Assembly (NCBI GenBank): GCA_023418595.1
Contig: JAEZZI010000021.1
Coordinates: forward strand, 62,001 to 126,000
Direction: 5' to 3'
Length of the DNA: 64,000 nt
From: Pseudomonadota bacterium
Lineage (GTDB): Bacteria > Pseudomonadota > Alphaproteobacteria > Sphingomonadales > Sphingomonadaceae
Shown here: positions 51,688 through 60,649 of the stretch, piece by piece
How the letters are laid out: every line of letters starts with the position of its first letter
Numbering within the stretch: position 1 is the stretch's first letter
The notes under the pieces: model-generated
What the model was told of the DNA's origin: nothing
The model's database searches: none
Seen by the model: only the letters and a program-made list of their open reading frames with translations
Program-made: the position numbers and the translations under genes

Positions 51688-52427
51688 CCGCTGGCTTCCG
51701 CAAGATTTCCACCCTGGCTCTGGTCGCCGCTGCGATGGGTCTGGCCGCCTGTTCGGGCGGACCGAAGGTCGCGACCGGCGCGCCGCCCGCAGCCCCGACC
51801 GCGGCGGGAGAGATCGAGGCGATTGCCGAACTGCTGCAGGAGGGCGAGGCGAAGGACGCCCGCAAGCGGCTGGACAAGGCGCTGAAAGGCGATCCGATGA
51901 ACCCGTCGCTGCTGGTGTTGCTTCAGGGATTGACCGGCGACGCCAAGGTCGATCTCGGCCCCACCAGCTATCCGCACACCGTGCGCGCGGGCGAAACTAT
52001 GCCAGAACTGGCCCAGCGTTTCCTGGGCAATCGGCTGAAAGCGTATCAGCTGGCGCGCTATAACGATATCGAGATACCCGCGTCGCTGGTCCCCGGTAGC
52101 GTGCTGCGCATTCCGGGCCAACCGCCGCGCGTGGCGCCCGCACCACGCCCGACGCCGCGCGCGACTGCGCCGTCCACCGCGACGCCGCGCGCCAAGCCGC
52201 CTGCTGCGGCACCCGCCACGCCTGCGCCGCGCGCCACGCCCGCCGCCAATCCCGCTGCGGCCCAGCGCGCGCGGTCTGCGGGTCTTGCCGCGCTGAATCA
52301 GGGCAACGTCGCGAATGCCGTCACGATGCTGCGCCGCGCCGCCGCGCTCGACCCCGGCAACCCGGCGATCGCGCGCGATCTGGCACGTGCCGAACGGATC
52401 GCGGCCACGGTGCGGTCGCGGCGGTAA
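51684..52427 (+). CDS. LysM-like and TPR lipoprotein
   Basis: A 247-residue lipoprotein: lipobox LAAC near residue 22, a helical segment (IEAIAELLQEGEAKDARKRL), a LysM-like domain (YPHTVRAGETMPELAQRFLG), a long Pro/Ala/Arg linker and a C-terminal TPR-like pair (GLAALNQGNVANAVTMLRRA). It could bind peptidoglycan and a partner protein. Coupled by ATGA to the EAL gene and followed by the kinase gene, so it may be a structural or sensory part of the same pathway. Confidence 0.8.
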   Translation: MTAGFRKISTLALVAAAMGLAACSGGPKVATGAPPAAPTAAGEIEAIAELLQEGEAKDARKRLDKALKGDPMNPSLLVLLQGLTGDAKVDLGPTSYPHTVRAGETMPELAQRFLGNRLKAYQLARYNDIEIPASLVPGSVLRIPGQPPRVAPAPRPTPRATAPSTATPRAKPPAAAPATPAPRATPAANPAAAQRARSAGLAALNQGNVANAVTMLRRAAALDPGNPAIARDLARAERIAATVRSRR

Positions 52428-52489
52428 TCCATTGATAAGGCATTGATCGTACAAGGCGAACACCGGGTTAAGCAGGTGGGGCGTGCCGA

Positions 52490-54142
52490 ATGACGACGAT
52501 GTTGGGACGATACCAGATTGACGGTCGGCTGGGCGAAGGCGCCATGGCCGACGTCTTTCGCGCCCACGACCCCGATATCGGGCGCACCGTCGCGATCAAG
52601 CTGCTGAAGCCGCAATATGCACGCGACCCGGAAATCGGCGCGCGCTTCCTGCGAGAGGCACGCGCGGCGGGAGCGCTCAGTCACGCGAATATCGCAACCA
52701 TCTTCGATGTCGGCGAAGTCGATGGCGTCGCCTATATCGCGATGGAGCTGGTCGACGGAAAGCCGCTCGACGAGGTGCTGCACGCCGCCGGGCGGATGCC
52801 GTACGAACGCGTGCTGCGCATCGGTCGCCAGCTCGCCGATGCGCTCGCCTATGCCCACCGTTCGGGCGTGGTTCATCGCGACGTGAAGCCGTCGAACATC
52901 CTGATCTCTCCCGACGGATCGACCGCCAAGCTGCTCGATTTCGGGGTAGCGCGCGTCGGCGACACCGAAGGTGCGGCACTGGCCAAGACGCATGTCGGCC
53001 AATTGGTCGGCACGCCGCGCTACATGAGTCCCGAACAAGCCCTGGGCCTGCCGGTCGACGCGCGGTCCGACCTGTTCTCGCTTGGCGTCGTCCTGTATGA
53101 AATGGTGACCGGCAAGGTCGCGTTTCCCGGAACCGGCCTCGCCGCGCTCGCCATCCAGATCGCGCAGGACAAGGTTGCACCGATCGGAGCGAGCGCCGCC
53201 GACTGCCCGCCGGGCCTGCGTTTCATCATCGACAAGCTGCTGGCGAAGAAGCCCGACCAGCGCTTTGCGGATGGCGCCGCGCTGGTCGCCGCACTCGACC
53301 GCGAATTGAGCGCCGAGCGCGAGGTGTCATCGACGCGCCGCGGCCTGCCGCTGCGGATCAAGCTGCCGCTCACGCTATTCGTTGTCACCGCCCTCGCGCT
53401 GGCCGCCAGTGTCTATTCGATCCTGGGCCGCGAGCAGCGCGCGCTTGAACAGATGGCGGCGATTTCGGGCAACAGCATTGCCGCGTTCGTGACCGGCAAT
53501 GCCGCTGTGGTCGCCGCCGACAATGCAGGGCTGGCCTCAGCCGATCAGGACTGGGCATCGCTTCAGGCGTTCGTCGCGACCGCGGCGCAGGACGACGGCG
53601 TGCGCAACATCATCGTTGCCGATGTCGATGGCGTCATCCGCGCGTCGAGCCGTCCAGACCAGATCGGCCAACGTTATCGGGCGACCACCGGCGAGCCGAC
53701 CATCGACGGCGCTGGCGACCGCGCGGTCACCGGCGCGGCGGATCAGGGCGCGGGCACGGGCCTGCGCTTCGTCCGGCCGATCCTATATGCAGGCGCACGC
53801 TTCGGCACGGTCGATCTGGTGCTCAAGCGGAACGCGCTGGACCAGGCCATTGCCCGATCGAAAGCCCTGCTCGCCGCGCTGTCGGCGATCGTCATGATCG
53901 CGGTGCTGATGGTCGGCTATCTGAGCGGTGCGATGGTCGCGCGACCGCTTCGCCGGCTGCGCATCGCTCTGGACGATGCCGCCAAGAACGATTTTGCGAT
54001 GCGCCTGTCGCACCGTCGCCGCGACGAATTCGGCGAGGTGTTCGATGCGTTCAACCGCGCCGCCGCCGAAGCCGAATCGCGGGTGCAGACGCGCGCCGCA
54101 GACGCCGACGCCGCCGTTCTCGCCACCCGCATCGCGGCCTGA
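52490..54142 (+). CDS. Receptor-like Ser/Thr protein kinase with C-terminal periplasmic sensor and HAMP
   Basis: PknB/PpkA-type kinase of 550 residues. The N-terminal kinase domain has the loop GEGAMADV, K37 in VAIKLLK, HRDVKPSN (D131, K133), DFG at 150-152 and GTPRYMSPEQ. A first membrane helix lies near 290-312, then a CHASE/dCache-like periplasmic domain (about 313-455, with VRNIIVADVDGVIRASS), a second helix near 460-484, and a HAMP domain (ARPLRRLRIALDDAAKNDF). Having sensor and HAMP after the kinase is unusual. Genes for a FHA protein and a PP2C phosphatase follow. Confidence 0.9.
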   Translation: MTTMLGRYQIDGRLGEGAMADVFRAHDPDIGRTVAIKLLKPQYARDPEIGARFLREARAAGALSHANIATIFDVGEVDGVAYIAMELVDGKPLDEVLHAAGRMPYERVLRIGRQLADALAYAHRSGVVHRDVKPSNILISPDGSTAKLLDFGVARVGDTEGAALAKTHVGQLVGTPRYMSPEQALGLPVDARSDLFSLGVVLYEMVTGKVAFPGTGLAALAIQIAQDKVAPIGASAADCPPGLRFIIDKLLAKKPDQRFADGAALVAALDRELSAEREVSSTRRGLPLRIKLPLTLFVVTALALAASVYSILGREQRALEQMAAISGNSIAAFVTGNAAVVAADNAGLASADQDWASLQAFVATAAQDDGVRNIIVADVDGVIRASSRPDQIGQRYRATTGEPTIDGAGDRAVTGAADQGAGTGLRFVRPILYAGARFGTVDLVLKRNALDQAIARSKALLAALSAIVMIAVLMVGYLSGAMVARPLRRLRIALDDAAKNDFAMRLSHRRRDEFGEVFDAFNRAAAEAESRVQTRAADADAAVLATRIAA

Positions 54143-54155
54143 AGGGTAAAGCCCC

Positions 54156-55169
54156 ATGTACATGCTCCAGCTGTTCGACGCCGACGATGCGGTCCAGCCG
54201 ATCGACGCGCGCCTGCTCCAGGACGGCACGCTTAGCATCGGGCGCGATCCCGGCGCGGGCTGGCCGATCGCCGATCCCGAATGCGCGCTGTCGCGGGCGC
54301 ATTGCGAATTTCAGGTCGCGGCTGACGGCCTCTATCTGAAATCGCTGGGCAGCAACGGCGTGTTCGACGACATTGCCGGCACGCGTTTCCCCGATGGTCA
54401 GCCCGCACCCGTATCGCTGCCGGGGGCGCTGAGGATGGGACGATTCCGGATCGTCGCGACTCATGCGCCGCATAATGTCGCGGGCATCGACGAGGGCCGG
54501 ACCATGGTGCTGACCCCGCCGCTGGGTGCGTCGATTGAGGTGCCGAGCGACTGGGCCGAAGCCGCGCCGGTCGCAGCCATCGGCGACGGCTCGCTGCTCG
54601 AGGCGTTCTGCGAAGGCGCGGGGCTCGATTCGTCAACGCTGTCGAGCGAAGAGCCGGAGGAAGTGATGCGTCGCGCCGGTGCGCTTTATCGCCAGATGGT
54701 GCTGGGCATCGGCGACCTGATGACCGAACGCAATCGTGCGCGTGCGCGATACCAATTGACCCGCACGACGATCGGCGGCGAAGGCAACAATCCGTTCAAA
54801 TGGGCGCCGTCGCAGCGGCTGGCGATCGACCTGCTGCTTGCCGGATCGTCGAGCTTCCTGTCGGGCCCGGCCGCGCTCAAAGCATCGTTTCGCGACGTGA
54901 AGCGCCATCTGGTCGCGACCTTTGCGGGATTGCAGGGCAGCCTGCGCCATGCGGTCGACAGTTTCGATCCTGCCCGGATCGACGCCGCGATTGCCGACAA
55001 GGCGAGCCTGCTCAAAAGCCGCGCCGGGCTTCAGATCGAAGAAGTTGCGCGCCGCCATGCCGATCTGTCGGCCCAGATCGAGGCAGGCGATGCCGGTTCG
55101 CTCGACCATGCCTTCGTCACCGCTTATGACCGCACCGAAGCGGCGCTCAATCGCGGCGAGGCGGAGTGA
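54156..55169 (+). CDS. tagH: Type VI secretion-associated FHA protein, TagH/ImpI type
   Basis: A phosphothreonine-binding protein of 337 residues. An N-terminal FHA domain shows LSIGRDPGAGWPIADP, LSRAHCEFQ and LGSNGVFDD. The C-terminal domain matches TagH: MRRAGALYRQMVLGIGDLM, ERNRARARYQLTRTTIGGEG, NNPFKWAPS, LSGPAALKASFRDVKRH and VATFAGLQGSLRHAVDSFDP. In other bacteria it is phosphorylated by PpkA and needed for type VI assembly. No type VI structural gene is in this window. It overlaps the phosphatase gene by 4 bp. Confidence 0.88.
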   Translation: MYMLQLFDADDAVQPIDARLLQDGTLSIGRDPGAGWPIADPECALSRAHCEFQVAADGLYLKSLGSNGVFDDIAGTRFPDGQPAPVSLPGALRMGRFRIVATHAPHNVAGIDEGRTMVLTPPLGASIEVPSDWAEAAPVAAIGDGSLLEAFCEGAGLDSSTLSSEEPEEVMRRAGALYRQMVLGIGDLMTERNRARARYQLTRTTIGGEGNNPFKWAPSQRLAIDLLLAGSSSFLSGPAALKASFRDVKRHLVATFAGLQGSLRHAVDSFDPARIDAAIADKASLLKSRAGLQIEEVARRHADLSAQIEAGDAGSLDHAFVTAYDRTEAALNRGEAE

Positions 55170-55882
55170 ACACGCTGTTCCGCAGGCCGAAGCCGGTGCC
55201 GTCCCCCGTCATCCGATCGACCAGCCGCACCCATGTCGGTCGCGTGCGCAGCGTCAACGAGGATCGGCTGCTCGACGCGCCAGACCGCGCGCTGTGGGTG
55301 GTGGCCGACGGCATGGGCGGGCACCGTGCGGGCGACGTCGCCGCCGACGCGCTGATCGCCTGTCTCGAAGCCAGAGGATCATTGCCCGATGCCGCTTCGC
55401 TGGACGCCGCACTGGTCGAGGCGAATGGCGCGATCCGCGAGCAGACCGGCGGCCAGGGCGGAACGACGGTGGTCGCGCTACAGATCATCGGCACGACAGC
55501 GACGCTTTCCTGGGCGGGGGACAGCCGAGCCTATCTGATCCGCGACGGCGCATTGCGGTTGCTGACGCACGATCACAGCGTCGTCCAGCAGCTGATCGAC
55601 GCGGGCGTCATCACGCCGGAACAGGCGCTGCATCACCCACATGCCAACGTCATCACCAATGCACTGGGCACGTCGACGGAGGTTCAGATCGACACCAGCG
55701 CAATCGAGCTGATGTCAGGCGACCGCATCCTGCTCTGTTCGGACGGCCTGTCGCGCTCGCTCAGCGAACGCGACGTTTCGGGCGATTGCGCGCTCGACCC
55801 GCTTGCCGACCGGCTGCTGACCAACGCGCTGCAACGCGACGGTCACGACAATATCTCGCTGATCCTAGTCGAAATCGGGTAG
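55166..55882 (+). CDS. PP2C-family protein phosphatase, PppA/Stp type
   Basis: Removes phosphate from Ser/Thr targets using two metal ions. The 238-residue protein shows the metal ligands E32-D33 in SVNEDRLL, D48-G49 in VVADGMGGHRAGD, the block SWAGDSRAYLIRDG, and CSDGLSRSLSE and RDGHDNISLILVEIG at the C-terminus. No membrane helix. It closes the kinase-FHA-phosphatase set and should reverse the kinase in the same operon. Confidence 0.95.
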   Translation: MNTLFRRPKPVPSPVIRSTSRTHVGRVRSVNEDRLLDAPDRALWVVADGMGGHRAGDVAADALIACLEARGSLPDAASLDAALVEANGAIREQTGGQGGTTVVALQIIGTTATLSWAGDSRAYLIRDGALRLLTHDHSVVQQLIDAGVITPEQALHHPHANVITNALGTSTEVQIDTSAIELMSGDRILLCSDGLSRSLSERDVSGDCALDPLADRLLTNALQRDGHDNISLILVEIG

Positions 55883-55950
55883 GCGCCGACCACCGCACCT
55901 TGCGTGCCGCGACCGGAGCCTTAGGGACGGTCGGGCCACAAAGGGGGAAG

Positions 55951-57456
55951 ATGATGAAGCGATCGGCTCTGATTTCGGCATGCGCGTTGTTGCTGGCGCC
56001 GCCCGTATTCGCGCAGGACAGGCTAGGCGAGCAGGCCGAAGTCGATATCGCGCCGCCGGTCGTCTCCACCACCCGCCACAGCGGCACGTTCGGCGGCCAG
56101 CGCATCGCGTACCGGGCGGTCGCGGGCGAAACCTATCTCCGCGACAAGGATGGCAAGCCGCTCGCCGCGATCACGTCGTACAGCTATATCAAGGAAGGGC
56201 CGGTCGATCCGAGCCGCCCGGTCGCCTTCATCTGGAACGGCGGGCCGGGATCGGGATCGCTGTGGCTGCACATGGGCGCGTTCGGGCCGAAGCGGGTGGT
56301 GGTGCCGTCTGACGCGCGCGACGACGGCGCCCCGCCCTTCCCCATCGTCGACAATCCCGAATCGCTGCTGGATGCGACCGACCTGGTGTTCATCGATCCG
56401 GTCGGCACCGGGTTCAGCCGCGCGCTGGGCAAGACCGATCCCAAGGATTATTGGGGCATCACTCAGGATGCACGATCAATGGCCGAATTCATCCGACTGT
56501 GGCTGTCGGAACATGGCCGCTGGAACGCGCCCAAATATATCGGCGGCGAAAGTTACGGCACCACCCGTGCGGCGGCGGTGATCCGCGAGCTGGAGGGCAG
56601 CTATACCGACGTGTCTGTCAACGGCATCATCCTGATCTCCACCATCCTCGACCTCAGCCAGGCGGCGGACGTGCCGGGGAACGAACTGGGCTATGTCACC
56701 AACCTGCCGACGATGGCGGCGACCGCCTGGTATCATGACAAGGTCGCGAACAAACCCGCACAAGTCGCGGATTTCGTTGCCGAAGCACGCGCCTTTGCGA
56801 TCGGTCCCTATGCCGCCGCGCTGCTCAAGGGCAATGGGCTTAGCGACGCCGAGCGCCAGCAGATCCTGCCGCAACTGTCGCGCTTTACCGGCATTTCGCA
56901 GAGCTTCCTGAGCAACGCCGAACTGCGCCTGTCGCCGAGCCGCTTCTACAAGGAATTGCTGCGCGATCGCGGGCTGACGGTCGGGCGGCTCGACACTCGC
57001 TATACGGGTCGCGATTACGATGCGGCGGGCGAGCGGCCCGACAACGATCCCAGCTTCTACGGAATCGACGGCGCCTATACCGCGGCGATGAACCAATGGG
57101 CGCGCGCAGGGCTGAAATACTCCCCCGAGCGGACCTATGTGTCGATCGGCGGGGTCGGCGACTGGGACTGGAACATCGGCTCCGGCCCGCGCGGCGGATC
57201 GGGGTATCTCAACGTCGCGCCGTTCATCGGCAAGGCGATGCGCGAGAATAGCGGCCTGCGCGTGTTCGTCGGCCAGGGTTATTACGACATGGCGACGCCG
57301 CTGTTCGGGGCGGAATATTCGCTCAACCGGACGGGCATCCCGAACGACGGGCGGATCACCTGGGCCTATTATGAATCGGGCCATATGATGTATGTGCGCG
57401 AAGAGGATTTGCGCAAGCTCTCCAGCGATTTGCGACGCTTTATTCGCGCGCATTAG
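55951..57456 (+). CDS. Serine carboxypeptidase-like protein, peptidase family S10
   Basis: Predicted exported peptidase of 501 residues with a signal peptide (KRSALISACALLLAPPVFAQ, cleavage after AQ). FIWNGGPGSGSLWLHMG forms the oxyanion region, the nucleophile S201 is in GGESYGTTRAA, and the catalytic His is in YESGHMMY. GQGYYDMATPLFGAEY is the likely Asp region. Start is ATG 55951 or the adjacent 55954, behind AGGGGG. It stands apart from the signalling operon and ends before a palindromic repeat. Confidence 0.92.
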   Translation: MMKRSALISACALLLAPPVFAQDRLGEQAEVDIAPPVVSTTRHSGTFGGQRIAYRAVAGETYLRDKDGKPLAAITSYSYIKEGPVDPSRPVAFIWNGGPGSGSLWLHMGAFGPKRVVVPSDARDDGAPPFPIVDNPESLLDATDLVFIDPVGTGFSRALGKTDPKDYWGITQDARSMAEFIRLWLSEHGRWNAPKYIGGESYGTTRAAAVIRELEGSYTDVSVNGIILISTILDLSQAADVPGNELGYVTNLPTMAATAWYHDKVANKPAQVADFVAEARAFAIGPYAAALLKGNGLSDAERQQILPQLSRFTGISQSFLSNAELRLSPSRFYKELLRDRGLTVGRLDTRYTGRDYDAAGERPDNDPSFYGIDGAYTAAMNQWARAGLKYSPERTYVSIGGVGDWDWNIGSGPRGGSGYLNVAPFIGKAMRENSGLRVFVGQGYYDMATPLFGAEYSLNRTGIPNDGRITWAYYESGHMMYVREEDLRKLSSDLRRFIRAH

Positions 57457-57465
57457 CTCCTGAAT

Positions 57466-57545
57466 CCGTTCGCATTGAGCTTGTCGAAATGCTGTCTTTC
57501 CTGGCCCGAAGAAGGACAGTGCTTCGACAGGCTCAGCACGAACGG
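57466..57545. repeat. CTTCGACAGGCTCAG-family palindromic repeat
   Basis: CCGTTCGCATTGAGCTTGTC at the left and GACAGGCTCAGCACGAACGG at the right are outer arms; GCTGTCTTTC and GAAGGACAGTGC are inner arms. It lies between convergent genes and may act as a two-way terminator. Confidence 0.88.
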
Positions 57546-57559
57546 GGATGGGTAGTGGT

Positions 57560-58438
57560 TCAATCGGCAGCCGGCGGCTCCGCCCCCGAAAACACCCCGT
57601 TCAAGAACCCCGCGGCGTCGTCGAGCACCGGTCCCTTGCCGCCGAACGGTCGCGACAGCGCCATGACAATCCCCTCATGGCTCATCCCCGGATATTCGCG
57701 CACCTCTGCCCGCGCTCCGAGACCATTCAGCGCCCTTCCCAAAGCCACCGAATTGCGCGGGCGAACCACCGTGTCGGCGCTCCCTGTCGCCAGCAGCATC
57801 GGCGGCGCATCGGCGCGCGCATAGCTGATCGGCTGCGTCGTCTGCTTATCGGCAATATGGCCCATCGCAACCTCTGCGCGCGGGGAGGTGAAGGGCAGGA
57901 AATCATACGGACCAGCGAGGCCGACCACCGCCTTCACGGCGTCGGACGGCGCACCCGCCCCCGCCAGCCAGCGCGGATCGAGCGCGAGCAACGTGGCGAT
58001 ATGCGCCCCCGCCGAATGGCCCGCGAGCGCGATCCGATCGGGATCGCCGCCGTAGCGCGCGATATTGGCGCGGGTCCAGGCGACGGCCTGCGCGCCGTCG
58101 GTCATGAAATCTTCGAACAAGGGCTTGCGGTAATCGGGGACGACGGTGACATAGCCGCGCGACGCGAAGGCGCGGCCCGCAAAGCCGTACTCCTCGCGCC
58201 GCCCCATCGCCCAGCCGCCGCCATAGATGAACACCACCACCGGGCGCAGGCCGTTGCCGCGTTCAGCCGGGCGCCAGATGTCGAGCGCCTGACCGTGATC
58301 GCCGAAGCCCACGCCCTCGGCTGCACGCTCGGTCCCGCGTGCGCCGGTCGCGCGGTCGAGCGAATTGAGGATGCCCGGCGGCGAACAGGCGGCAAGCAGC
58401 GGGACCAAGGCCAGCGCCGCCCACCGCCGCGCGGTCAC
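57560..58438 (-). CDS. Alpha/beta-hydrolase lipoprotein (BD-FAE/carboxylesterase type)
   Basis: Predicted esterase of 292 residues. A lipoprotein signal ends in LLAAC near residue 18. IYGGGWAMG at 71-79 is the oxyanion hole, the nucleophile S142 is in AGHSAGAH, the acid is probably in GSADTVVRP and the His in PGMSHEGIVM. This matches hormone-sensitive-lipase-like esterases. The substrate is unknown. It overlaps the CoA-transferase B gene by 4 bp, suggesting co-transcription. Confidence 0.9.
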   Translation of the reverse strand: MTARRWAALALVPLLAACSPPGILNSLDRATGARGTERAAEGVGFGDHGQALDIWRPAERGNGLRPVVVFIYGGGWAMGRREEYGFAGRAFASRGYVTVVPDYRKPLFEDFMTDGAQAVAWTRANIARYGGDPDRIALAGHSAGAHIATLLALDPRWLAGAGAPSDAVKAVVGLAGPYDFLPFTSPRAEVAMGHIADKQTTQPISYARADAPPMLLATGSADTVVRPRNSVALGRALNGLGARAEVREYPGMSHEGIVMALSRPFGGKGPVLDDAAGFLNGVFSGAEPPAAD

Positions 58439-59070
58439 GAAATGTAGCTCGCGGTGGTCTTGGCGGCGATTTCCTCCGCCGTCACGCCGGGCGCCATTTC
58501 CACCAGCTTGAACGGGCTGTCATGGTCGGGCCGCTGGAACACCGCGAGATCGGTGACGATCATGTCGACGACGTTCCTGCCGGTCAGCGGCAGCGTGCAT
58601 TCGGGAATGAATTTCGGATCGCCCGACTTGGCGTTGTGTTCCATGACGACGATGATCTTCTTGACGCCCGCGACCAGATCCATCGCCCCGCCCATGCCCT
58701 TGATCATCTTGCCCGGAATCATCCAGTTGGCGATGTCGCCGCCTTCGCTGACTTCCATCGCGCCGAGCACGGTCAGGTCGATATGCCCGCCGCGGATCAT
58801 CGCGAAACTGTCGGCGGACGAGAAATAGACCGATTGCGGCAGTTCGCTGATCGTCTGTTTGCCCGCATTGATCAGGTCGGGATCTTCCTCGCCTTCATAG
58901 GGAAACGGCCCGATGCCGAGCATCCCGTTTTCCGATTGCAGCGTAACCTCTACCCCTGCCGGAATATGGTTTGCGACCAGGGTGGGGATGCCGATCCCCA
59001 GATTGACGTAAAACCCGTCCTTCAACTCGCGCGCGGCGCGTGCCGCCATCTCGTCGCGTGTCCACGCCAT
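58435..59070 (-). CDS. scoB: 3-oxoacid CoA-transferase subunit B
   Basis: Beta subunit of succinyl-CoA:3-ketoacid CoA-transferase. The 211-residue protein has YVNLGIGIPTLVANHIP and the catalytic glutamate E47 in LQSENGMLGIGPFP, then VLGAMEVSEGGDIANW. It acts with the alpha subunit at 60649-61356, from which it is separated by two genes for exported proteins. Used in ketone-body or polyhydroxybutyrate breakdown. Confidence 0.95.
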   Translation of the reverse strand: MAWTRDEMAARAARELKDGFYVNLGIGIPTLVANHIPAGVEVTLQSENGMLGIGPFPYEGEEDPDLINAGKQTISELPQSVYFSSADSFAMIRGGHIDLTVLGAMEVSEGGDIANWMIPGKMIKGMGGAMDLVAGVKKIIVVMEHNAKSGDPKFIPECTLPLTGRNVVDMIVTDLAVFQRPDHDSPFKLVEMAPGVTAEEIAAKTTASYIS

Positions 59071-59072
59071 GA

Positions 59073-59687
59073 TTATCTCCCCTGTTCCGGGCCGGGCCGG
59101 TCTTCGTTGCTGTCGGGCGTGGACGGTGGGGCAACGCCGGCGCTGCCCATCACGCCACAGAAATTGCGCGCGTCGAGCGCTTGGAGTTCGGCGATCCGCG
59201 CGGCCTGGTCGACCGACGCCAGATCGACCGTCTTCGCCTGTTCGGCGAGCGCGGCGAGCACTTCGGCGCTGGCTTCGGTCAGCACCGGCTTGCTCGACGC
59301 CTCCATCGCGCCGCCGACCGCTTCGGCGTGCGGCGCGGCGATGCGGCCCGCTTCGCCCGGTCCGGCTTCGACCGCCTGTTCGAGCAGTTCCGCCGGGATG
59401 TGTTCACGCCATGCGCTGACCATATTCGCGCGCCAAGTCGGCAGATGCTTGTCATAGGTTGCCTGAAACGCGGGCGCGAACACCGCGCAGCCCCGTTCGG
59501 CACCCAGCGCGACGAATGCGCGCTTGAACGTGTCGGTGCCCGCGACCGTCCGCATCAGGAAGCCGCGAAACTGGGTGTCGGGCAGCGCTGCGGCGACGAT
59601 CGCCTCGTCGGTGACCTGCGCCAGCGCGGGGGTGGCCGCGGCCAGCGCGGTCATCGCCATCAGGGGAAACCGGATACGGATACGCAT
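59073..59687 (-). CDS. Exported protein of unknown function, DUF2059-like
   Basis: Secreted or periplasmic protein of 204 residues with a signal peptide (MAMTALAAATPALAQ). The middle contains HLPTWRANMVSAWREHIP and a helical run that resembles DUF2059; the match is weak. The C-terminus is polar and Pro-rich. It lies between the acid phosphatase gene (11-base gap) and scoB (2-base gap), all co-directional, so it is part of the same transcript without an obvious link to CoA transfer. Confidence 0.7.
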   Translation of the reverse strand: MRIRIRFPLMAMTALAAATPALAQVTDEAIVAAALPDTQFRGFLMRTVAGTDTFKRAFVALGAERGCAVFAPAFQATYDKHLPTWRANMVSAWREHIPAELLEQAVEAGPGEAGRIAAPHAEAVGGAMEASSKPVLTEASAEVLAALAEQAKTVDLASVDQAARIAELQALDARNFCGVMGSAGVAPPSTPDSNEDRPGPEQGR

Positions 59688-59698
59688 ACTCGTCTTCC

Positions 59699-60649
59699 TC
59701 ACTCGCCGGGATCGCGCCACTGCTTGTCGACCGGGAACACCTCGTCGAAATCGCCGCGGATGCTGGGACCATAGACCGGGTTGGCGAACATGAACCAGCC
59801 CGCGCCCCACATCGTCGCATAGTCGCCGCGGCCTGCCGCTTCGCGCCGCTCGCGAACACCCAGCGTCCTGGCATTGAAAAGATCGGAGAAATCGCCGAGT
59901 TGGTCGCCCGCCATCGCCACCACGCAATAGCGTTCGGCGATGACCGCGCGGCGCCCGTCCTTGGCCGACCCTTCGCCGACATCGCCCGCCAGCCACAGCG
60001 TCTCGCGATGCTTGACCGGTCCCAGACCGTTGCGGTTGAGCGCGTCGGCGGTCTGCGCCGCATGCACGCTTTCGCGATTGGTGTTGTAGATCACAGTCAC
60101 GCCCGCCTGACGCAATGCGCGCAGTGCCGTCACCGCGCCGGGTATCGGCGCGACCTTGTCGGCGCCCGTACGCTCCCAGCGCTGCCAGCGCGCGCTTTCG
60201 AAGCTGCGCCCGGTGATCGCCTCGTCATACTCATAGCCGAGATTCTGGAGCACGGTTTCATCGACATCGAGCACGACCGCGAACGGTCGGTCGCCACACG
60301 GCACCCAGCGCGGCGCGGCAAGCGTTGCGCCTTCCGCCAGCACCACACTGTTGCGCGGACGCGTCTTGATCGCCGCGAGGGTGTAATCGCGAAACCCGCG
60401 GAACGCCTGAATCGATGTCGCGGCGGATTCGCCCGAACCGTAGAGCCACTGCATGCCCTTGGGCGGCGTGGCTGGGCGTGTCGGTGAAACCGGTTGTGTT
60501 GCAGGAAGTTGCGTCGCGGTGGTCGCACAGCCTGCGAGCAGAAATGCCGCGGACCCAACGAACACCGTTCGTTTCGAGCGCAGTCGAGAAACGCTGCGCC
60601 AACGCTTCTCGACTTCGCTCGAAGCAAACGGATTTGGGTGATGAACCAT
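59699..60649 (-). CDS. HAD-family acid phosphatase, lipoprotein e(P4)/class B-like
   Basis: Surface or periplasmic phosphatase of 316 residues, probably acting on nucleotides. The HAD nucleophile motif is VVLDVDETVLQNLGYEYDEA; NTNR is the second motif; AMAGDQLGDFSD is the acidic third. A lipobox FLLAGC lies near residue 41. The ATG at 60649 overlaps the scoA stop (TAATG). Residues about 7-28, including the basic start of the signal peptide, are encoded by a palindromic repeat; without it only a GTG start with a very short signal would remain. Confidence 0.85.
   Translation of the reverse strand: MVHHPNPFASSEVEKRWRSVSRLRSKRTVFVGSAAFLLAGCATTATQLPATQPVSPTRPATPPKGMQWLYGSGESAATSIQAFRGFRDYTLAAIKTRPRNSVVLAEGATLAAPRWVPCGDRPFAVVLDVDETVLQNLGYEYDEAITGRSFESARWQRWERTGADKVAPIPGAVTALRALRQAGVTVIYNTNRESVHAAQTADALNRNGLGPVKHRETLWLAGDVGEGSAKDGRRAVIAERYCVVAMAGDQLGDFSDLFNARTLGVRERREAAGRGDYATMWGAGWFMFANPVYGPSIRGDFDEVFPVDKQWRDPGE
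60566..60631. repeat. Palindromic repeat (TTCGAGCGCAGTCGAGAA family) at a gene start
   Basis: Arms at 60566-60592 and 60603-60631 with cores TTTCGAGCGCAGTCGAGAAA and CTTCTCGACTTCGCTCGAAG. It is translated as the N-terminus of the acid phosphatase precursor. Confidence 0.85.

Noticed and set aside
50164..55882. A type VI secretion cluster
   Set aside because: Only the regulatory phosphorylation genes are present; no sheath, tube, baseplate, TssJLM or ClpV gene occurs in the window.
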